From NCBI RefSeq assembly GCF_019753765.1, contig NZ_JAIJZW010000006.1, positions 124,001 to 188,000 on the forward strand: a stretch of 64,000 nucleotides of DNA. The letters run 5' to 3'. This stretch comes from Microbacterium marinilacus (GTDB lineage: Bacteria > Actinomycetota > Actinomycetes > Actinomycetales > Microbacteriaceae). The notes beneath the pieces were generated by a model that searched no databases, was not told the origin of the DNA, and saw nothing but the letters and a program-made list of their open reading frames with translations. Position 1 is the first letter of the stretch, and each line of letters begins with the position of its first letter. Below, in pieces: positions 60,800 through 64,000 of the stretch. The position numbers were made by a program, and so were the translations under genes.

Positions 60800-61749
60800 G
60801 ATGCGCTCCGGGCGGCGAGATCGAAGTCCTCCTCCACGAGCGCGCCGTTGACGGCGCCGCCGGTCAGCGAGGCGGCCCCCATCGACATCGGCACGTTGAG
60901 CATCGGGTTCACGACGTTGCCGGCAGCCCAGACGCGAGGATGGCTGGTGCGCCCGGCGGGGTCCACGGCCAGGAAGGCGCCCACGCCCGGCAGGGGCTCG
61001 GCTCGGTCGAGGCCGAGCGGCGCGAGGAAGCCGTCCCGTGGCCGGGGCGTGCCGGCCGTGAAGATCGCGTCGACCTCGGTGACCCGGCCGTCGTCCGTGC
61101 GCACGGCGACGAGCCGGCCGCCGTCGCGCAGCGTCTCGACGACGGGGGAGGGCGCGACCCGCACTCCGCGCGAGCGCAGCCGCGCCTCGGTCTGCGGATC
61201 GAGGGCCCCGATCGCCGCCGAGAACAGCGTGACGCGATCGCTCCACTGCCGCACGAGGGCGGCCTGGTGCAGGCTCTGCGGGCCGACGGCGAGCACGCCC
61301 AGCCGTCGGTCCCGCACCTCCCACCCGTGGCAGTAGGGGCAGTGCAGCACGTCGGTGCCCCATCCGGCGCTGAGGCCCGGGACGTCGGGCAGCTCGTCCA
61401 CGATGCCCGTCGCCACCACGACGCTGCGGGCCTCGTGCGTCGTGCCGTCCTCGAGCGTCAGCCGCAGGCCCGCCGCGGCGTCCTCGACGGAGGCGGCAGC
61501 GCCCTCCCGCACCTCGACGTCGTACCGCGCGAGCTCGGACCGCCCGCGCGCCAGCAGCTCGGAGGGAGGCGTGCCGTCGTCGCCGAGCACGCCGTGCATG
61601 TGCGACGCGAACCGGTTGCGCGGGCTGCCGGAGTCGACGACGAGCACGCGGCGGCGGGCGCGCCCCAGCATGAGCGCTGCGGACAGGCCGGCGGTGCCGC
61701 CACCGAGCACGAGGGCGTCCCAGGGACGAGGGGAGGTCTGCGAGGTCAT
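60796..61749 (-). CDS. Thioredoxin-reductase-like FAD/NAD(P) oxidoreductase
   Basis: 317 residues. FAD-binding GGGTAGLSAALMLGRARRRVLVVD at the N-terminus, a redox CxxC as HCPYCHGWE near residue 140, an NAD(P) Rossmann repeat with an altered loop (GVLAVGPQS), and the C-terminal FAD motif RVWAAGNVVNPM. It is shorter and more divergent than TrxB and no thioredoxin gene is adjacent. It diverges from the XRE-cupin regulator, which probably controls it together with the methyltransferase. Confidence 0.88.
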   Translation of the reverse strand: MTSQTSPRPWDALVLGGGTAGLSAALMLGRARRRVLVVDSGSPRNRFASHMHGVLGDDGTPPSELLARGRSELARYDVEVREGAAASVEDAAAGLRLTLEDGTTHEARSVVVATGIVDELPDVPGLSAGWGTDVLHCPYCHGWEVRDRRLGVLAVGPQSLHQAALVRQWSDRVTLFSAAIGALDPQTEARLRSRGVRVAPSPVVETLRDGGRLVAVRTDDGRVTEVDAIFTAGTPRPRDGFLAPLGLDRAEPLPGVGAFLAVDPAGRTSHPRVWAAGNVVNPMLNVPMSMGAASLTGGAVNGALVEEDFDLAARSAS

Positions 61750-61781
61750 GTCGCCCAGTCCACGCGGGTCGTGAGAGAATC

Positions 61782-61807
61782 GCAAACGTTCTTGCAGAAG
61801 TGGCAAG
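61782..61807. promoter_or_regulatory. Operator candidates between oxidoreductase and XRE-cupin gene
   Basis: GCAA-N6-TTGC at 61782-61795 overlaps CTTGC-N7-GCAAG at 61791-61807 in the 70-bp divergent intergenic region. The GCAAG half-sites fit a shared control site for the XRE-cupin protein. Confidence 0.45.
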
Positions 61808-61819
61808 TGGAGGACTCCC

Positions 61820-62395
61820 GTGGCACGAGACGACCTGTCCGAGGTGGGGCCGCGACTGCGGGCCTTCCGCCGCGCGAGAGGCTGGACGCTCGACGATCTG
61901 GCGGGGCGCGCGGGCATGTCGCCCAGCACGCTGTCGCGACTGGAGGCCGGAAAGCGGCAGGCGAGCCTCGAGCTGCTGATGCCGCTGACGCGGCACCTCG
62001 GCGTGCGGATCGACGACCTCGTGAGCCCCGACTCGCCGGATCCGCGCGTGAGGCGCCCGGTGATCCGCCGCGACGGCCTCGTGATCGCCCCCCTCGCCCC
62101 CGAGGGGTCGCCGATCCACACGTACAAGATCACCTACCCGCCCGTGGCCGCTCTCCCGGAGCTGCGCGTGCACGACGGGTACGAGTGGCTCTACGTGCTC
62201 ACAGGGCGCCTCCGCCTGCGGCTCGGCGACCAGGACCTCGTGCTCTCCCGGGGAGAGGCCGCCGAGTTCGACACGCGCACCCCCCACGCGATGTGCGCGG
62301 CGGGCAAAGCGCCCGCCCAGGTGCTGAGCATCTTCAACGACGACGGGGCGCGCATGCACACGCGGGTCGCGGCCGGCGACGTCGACGCGGATTGA
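61820..62395 (+). CDS. XRE-family regulator with C-terminal cupin domain
   Basis: 191 residues. The helix-turn-helix (about 10-65) reads RLRAFRRARGWTLDDLAGRAGMSPSTLSRLEAGKRQASLELL. The cupin (about 110-180) has HDGYEWLYVLTGRLRLRLGDQDLVLSRGEAAEFDTRTPH with metal- or ligand-binding His/Glu residues. GGAGG lies 6 bases before the GTG. It likely senses a small molecule or metal and controls the divergent redox pair. Confidence 0.9.
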   Translation: MARDDLSEVGPRLRAFRRARGWTLDDLAGRAGMSPSTLSRLEAGKRQASLELLMPLTRHLGVRIDDLVSPDSPDPRVRRPVIRRDGLVIAPLAPEGSPIHTYKITYPPVAALPELRVHDGYEWLYVLTGRLRLRLGDQDLVLSRGEAAEFDTRTPHAMCAAGKAPAQVLSIFNDDGARMHTRVAAGDVDAD

Positions 62396-62410
62396 GCGCG
62401 CCGTGCGCCG

Positions 62411-62445
62411 CAGTCTGTGCGGCCAGAACGACAGATTGTGCGGGC
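62411..62445. repeat. Two 14-bp direct repeats upstream of the GH3-like gene
   Basis: CAGTCTGTGCGGCC (62411-62424) and CAGATTGTGCGGGC (62432-62445) match at 11 of 14 positions and are spaced 21 bases start to start, two helical turns, which suits cooperative regulator binding. Confidence 0.4.
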
Positions 62446-62555
62446 GGCCGCGTAAAGAGGGAAGCGTCCGGAAGCATGTCTTCGACGGTCGGCAGAGGAG
62501 CGCGTCGCGATGTCGCGGCGCAAGCGCCCGCCGCACAGCAAAGGAGCACAGCGTT

Positions 62556-64000
62556 ATGAGCACCGTGAATGCGGCGCAGCGGCCGTCTCGGCGGGCGGGA
62601 AAGAAGCCACTGCGCCTGTGGGCGGCGGTCGTCGTCTACATCGTGGCCGCGGTCCTCGTCGTGGCACTGGTCGTAGGGAACTACTTCGCGAGTCGCTACT
62701 TCGATCTCATCTCCCTTTACCTCGGGCAGCAGACGCAGACGGTCGTCGAGGCAGAGGGCGAGGAGACGCAGCACTACGTCAGCGACTTCGACAGCGACGC
62801 CGACCGCCAGGCGTATCTCGAACAGGTCTCTACGGACATCTCCCGAGAGGGGATCACCCTCCTCGAGAACGACGGCGCCCTGCCGCTCGCGGCGGGCGCA
62901 CGAATCAGTGTCCTCGGACAGGACGCCGTCGATCCCGTCTACGGCGGCGGCGGCGCCGGCTCGATCGATCCGTCTCTCGCCGTGACGCTGGGCGAGGGAC
63001 TGGACCAGGCCGGGTTTGAAGTGAACCCGGTGCTGTGGGACTTCTACGAGAGCGGCCCCGGCGCCGACTTCCGCAAGACGACCCCGGACGTCTACGGGGA
63101 GGGCGCGTACGCCGTCAACGAGGTGCCCCGCGCGCTCTACACCGACGACGTCGTCGGCAGCTTCGGCGACTACGCGGACGCCGCGGTGGTCGTGATCGGC
63201 CGGTCCGGCGGCGAGACCGCCGACCTCGCCTCGACGTCCGGCGAGAGCGGCGTAGCGTACCTGCAGCTCGACCCGGACGAGCGCGACATGATCGAGCTGG
63301 CGACCGAGAACTTCGACGACGTGATCGTCGTGCTGAACACCTCGAACCCGCTGGAGCTCGGCTTCCTCGAGGAGTACCCGATCAGCGCCGCCGTCTGGGT
63401 CGGCTCGCTCGGCCAGCACGGCGCGACCGCCGTCGGCGAGGCGCTGTCCGGCGTCGTCAACCCGTCGGGGGCGCTCGTGGACACCTATGCCTATGACTCC
63501 CTCGGAGCCCCGGCGATGGCGAACCTCGGTAGCTATGCGATCACGAACAGCGATGTGCCGATGGGTGATACCTACCTCGCCTACGCCGAGGGCATCTACG
63601 TGGGCTACGCGTACTACGAGACCCGGTACGAGGACGTCGTCCTCGGCGCCGAGAGCGCTGACGCCTTCGACTACGCGTCCGAGGTGCAGTACCCGTTCGG
63701 CCACGGCGACTCCTACACGACGTTCGCCTGGTCCGGCTACTCCGTCGAGGAGCATGGTGACGCCTTCACAGTTGGCGTCGACGTCGTCAACACCGGCGAG
63801 ACTGCGGGCAAGGACATCGTGCAGGTCTACCTGCAGTCGCCCTACACCGACTACGACCGCGAGCACCGGATCGAGAAGGCCGCCGTCGAGCTGGCGGGCT
63901 ATGCGAAGACCGGCCTGCTGGAGCCCGGGGAGTCCGCGACGGTGCAGATCGAGGTGCCGCGCGAGCTCATGAAGGCCTATGACGCATACGGTGCGGGCAC
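62556..64000 (+). CDS. Membrane-anchored GH3-family protein, runs off the window (N-terminal part)
   Basis: 481 visible codons, open to the window end. A basic cytosolic start and one membrane helix (LWAAVVVYIVAAVLVVALVVG) precede an outside region that begins directly with the GH3 C-terminal-type domain: SREGITLLENDGALPLAAG, VLGQDAVDPVYGGGGAGSIDP and ALSGVVNPSGALVDTY. A fibronectin-III-like domain then follows (VDVVNTGETAGKDIVQVYLQSPY). The usual catalytic TIM barrel with its SDW nucleophile does not come first; it may follow beyond 64000. AAGGAG lies nine bases before the ATG. Confidence 0.85.
   Translation, partial: MSTVNAAQRPSRRAGKKPLRLWAAVVVYIVAAVLVVALVVGNYFASRYFDLISLYLGQQTQTVVEAEGEETQHYVSDFDSDADRQAYLEQVSTDISREGITLLENDGALPLAAGARISVLGQDAVDPVYGGGGAGSIDPSLAVTLGEGLDQAGFEVNPVLWDFYESGPGADFRKTTPDVYGEGAYAVNEVPRALYTDDVVGSFGDYADAAVVVIGRSGGETADLASTSGESGVAYLQLDPDERDMIELATENFDDVIVVLNTSNPLELGFLEEYPISAAVWVGSLGQHGATAVGEALSGVVNPSGALVDTYAYDSLGAPAMANLGSYAITNSDVPMGDTYLAYAEGIYVGYAYYETRYEDVVLGAESADAFDYASEVQYPFGHGDSYTTFAWSGYSVEEHGDAFTVGVDVVNTGETAGKDIVQVYLQSPYTDYDREHRIEKAAVELAGYAKTGLLEPGESATVQIEVPRELMKAYDAYGAG

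Noticed and set aside
1-64000. tRNA, rRNA, CRISPR arrays, intact insertion sequences or prophage genes
   Set aside because: None was recognised on reading both strands; no cloverleaf ends, regular spacer arrays, transposase or integrase proteins were seen.

Overview
The window is high-GC DNA (roughly 70 percent or more by eye) from an actinobacterium. Protein wording and gene order, such as the zinc-independent L28-L33-S14 trio, a QsuB-type dehydratase and a CmtR-type sensor, fit the Microbacteriaceae, probably Microbacterium or a close relative; this placement is inference. Genes are densely packed. Many start codons overlap the preceding stop (ATGA, GTGA). At least seven genes have a TANNNT -10 hexamer 6-7 bases before the start codon, suggesting leaderless mRNAs.

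Layout. 1-4.8 kb: the end of a siderophore-binding protein, FecCD-type permeases, the ATPase and a flavin monooxygenase. 4.9-9.5 kb: an aminotransferase and a branched-chain 2-oxoacid/pyruvate dehydrogenase (E1 alpha, E1 beta, E2). 9.6-14.8 kb: a zinc locus (ZnuA, ZnuC, ZnuB, Zur, a permease pair) with two Zur boxes. 14.8-17.9 kb: an exported beta-rich protein, a DNA glycosylase and zinc-independent ribosomal proteins behind a foldable leader. 18-31 kb: mostly housekeeping and transport (aromatic-acid MFS, esterase, HU, CopD-CtaG protein, PIF1-like helicase, a degenerate penicillin-binding-like lipoprotein, EamA exporter, MarR, alcohol dehydrogenase, Ohr/OhrR). 31.5-33.9 kb: a CmtR-like sensor with its cation exporter, and two flavin reductases. 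34-41.4 kb: a shikimate catabolic cluster (3-dehydroshikimate dehydratase, TRAP transporter, shikimate dehydrogenase, phosphotriesterase-like protein, TetR). 41.5-45 kb: a serine hydrolase, then a Tat-signal dioxygenase lipoprotein followed by TatA, TatC and TatB. 45-47.6 kb: a manganese/zinc-type ABC importer behind paired DtxR/MntR-like boxes. 47.6-50.7 kb: a CNNM/CorC-type protein, a scar with a gene remnant, and an ArsR-CDF pair. 50.7-55.4 kb: copper and heme handling (CopC, PCuAC, DyP peroxidase, PepSY). 55.5-60.1 kb: a COG0523 metallochaperone GTPase with a third Zur box, and a heterodimeric ABC exporter. 60.1-64 kb: a methyltransferase, a thioredoxin-reductase-like enzyme, an XRE-cupin regulator, and the start of a membrane-anchored GH3 protein that runs off the end.

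Metal homeostasis (Fe, Zn, Mn, Cu, Cd/Pb-type sensing) dominates. The Zur boxes at 9.6, 10.7 and 55.5 kb share TGAGAA-N3-TTATCA. The shikimate cluster would import shikimate, oxidise it to 3-dehydroshikimate and dehydrate that to protocatechuate. The most unusual unit is the Tat translocase apparently co-transcribed with its own dioxygenase substrate. No tRNA, rRNA, CRISPR array or intact insertion sequence was seen.
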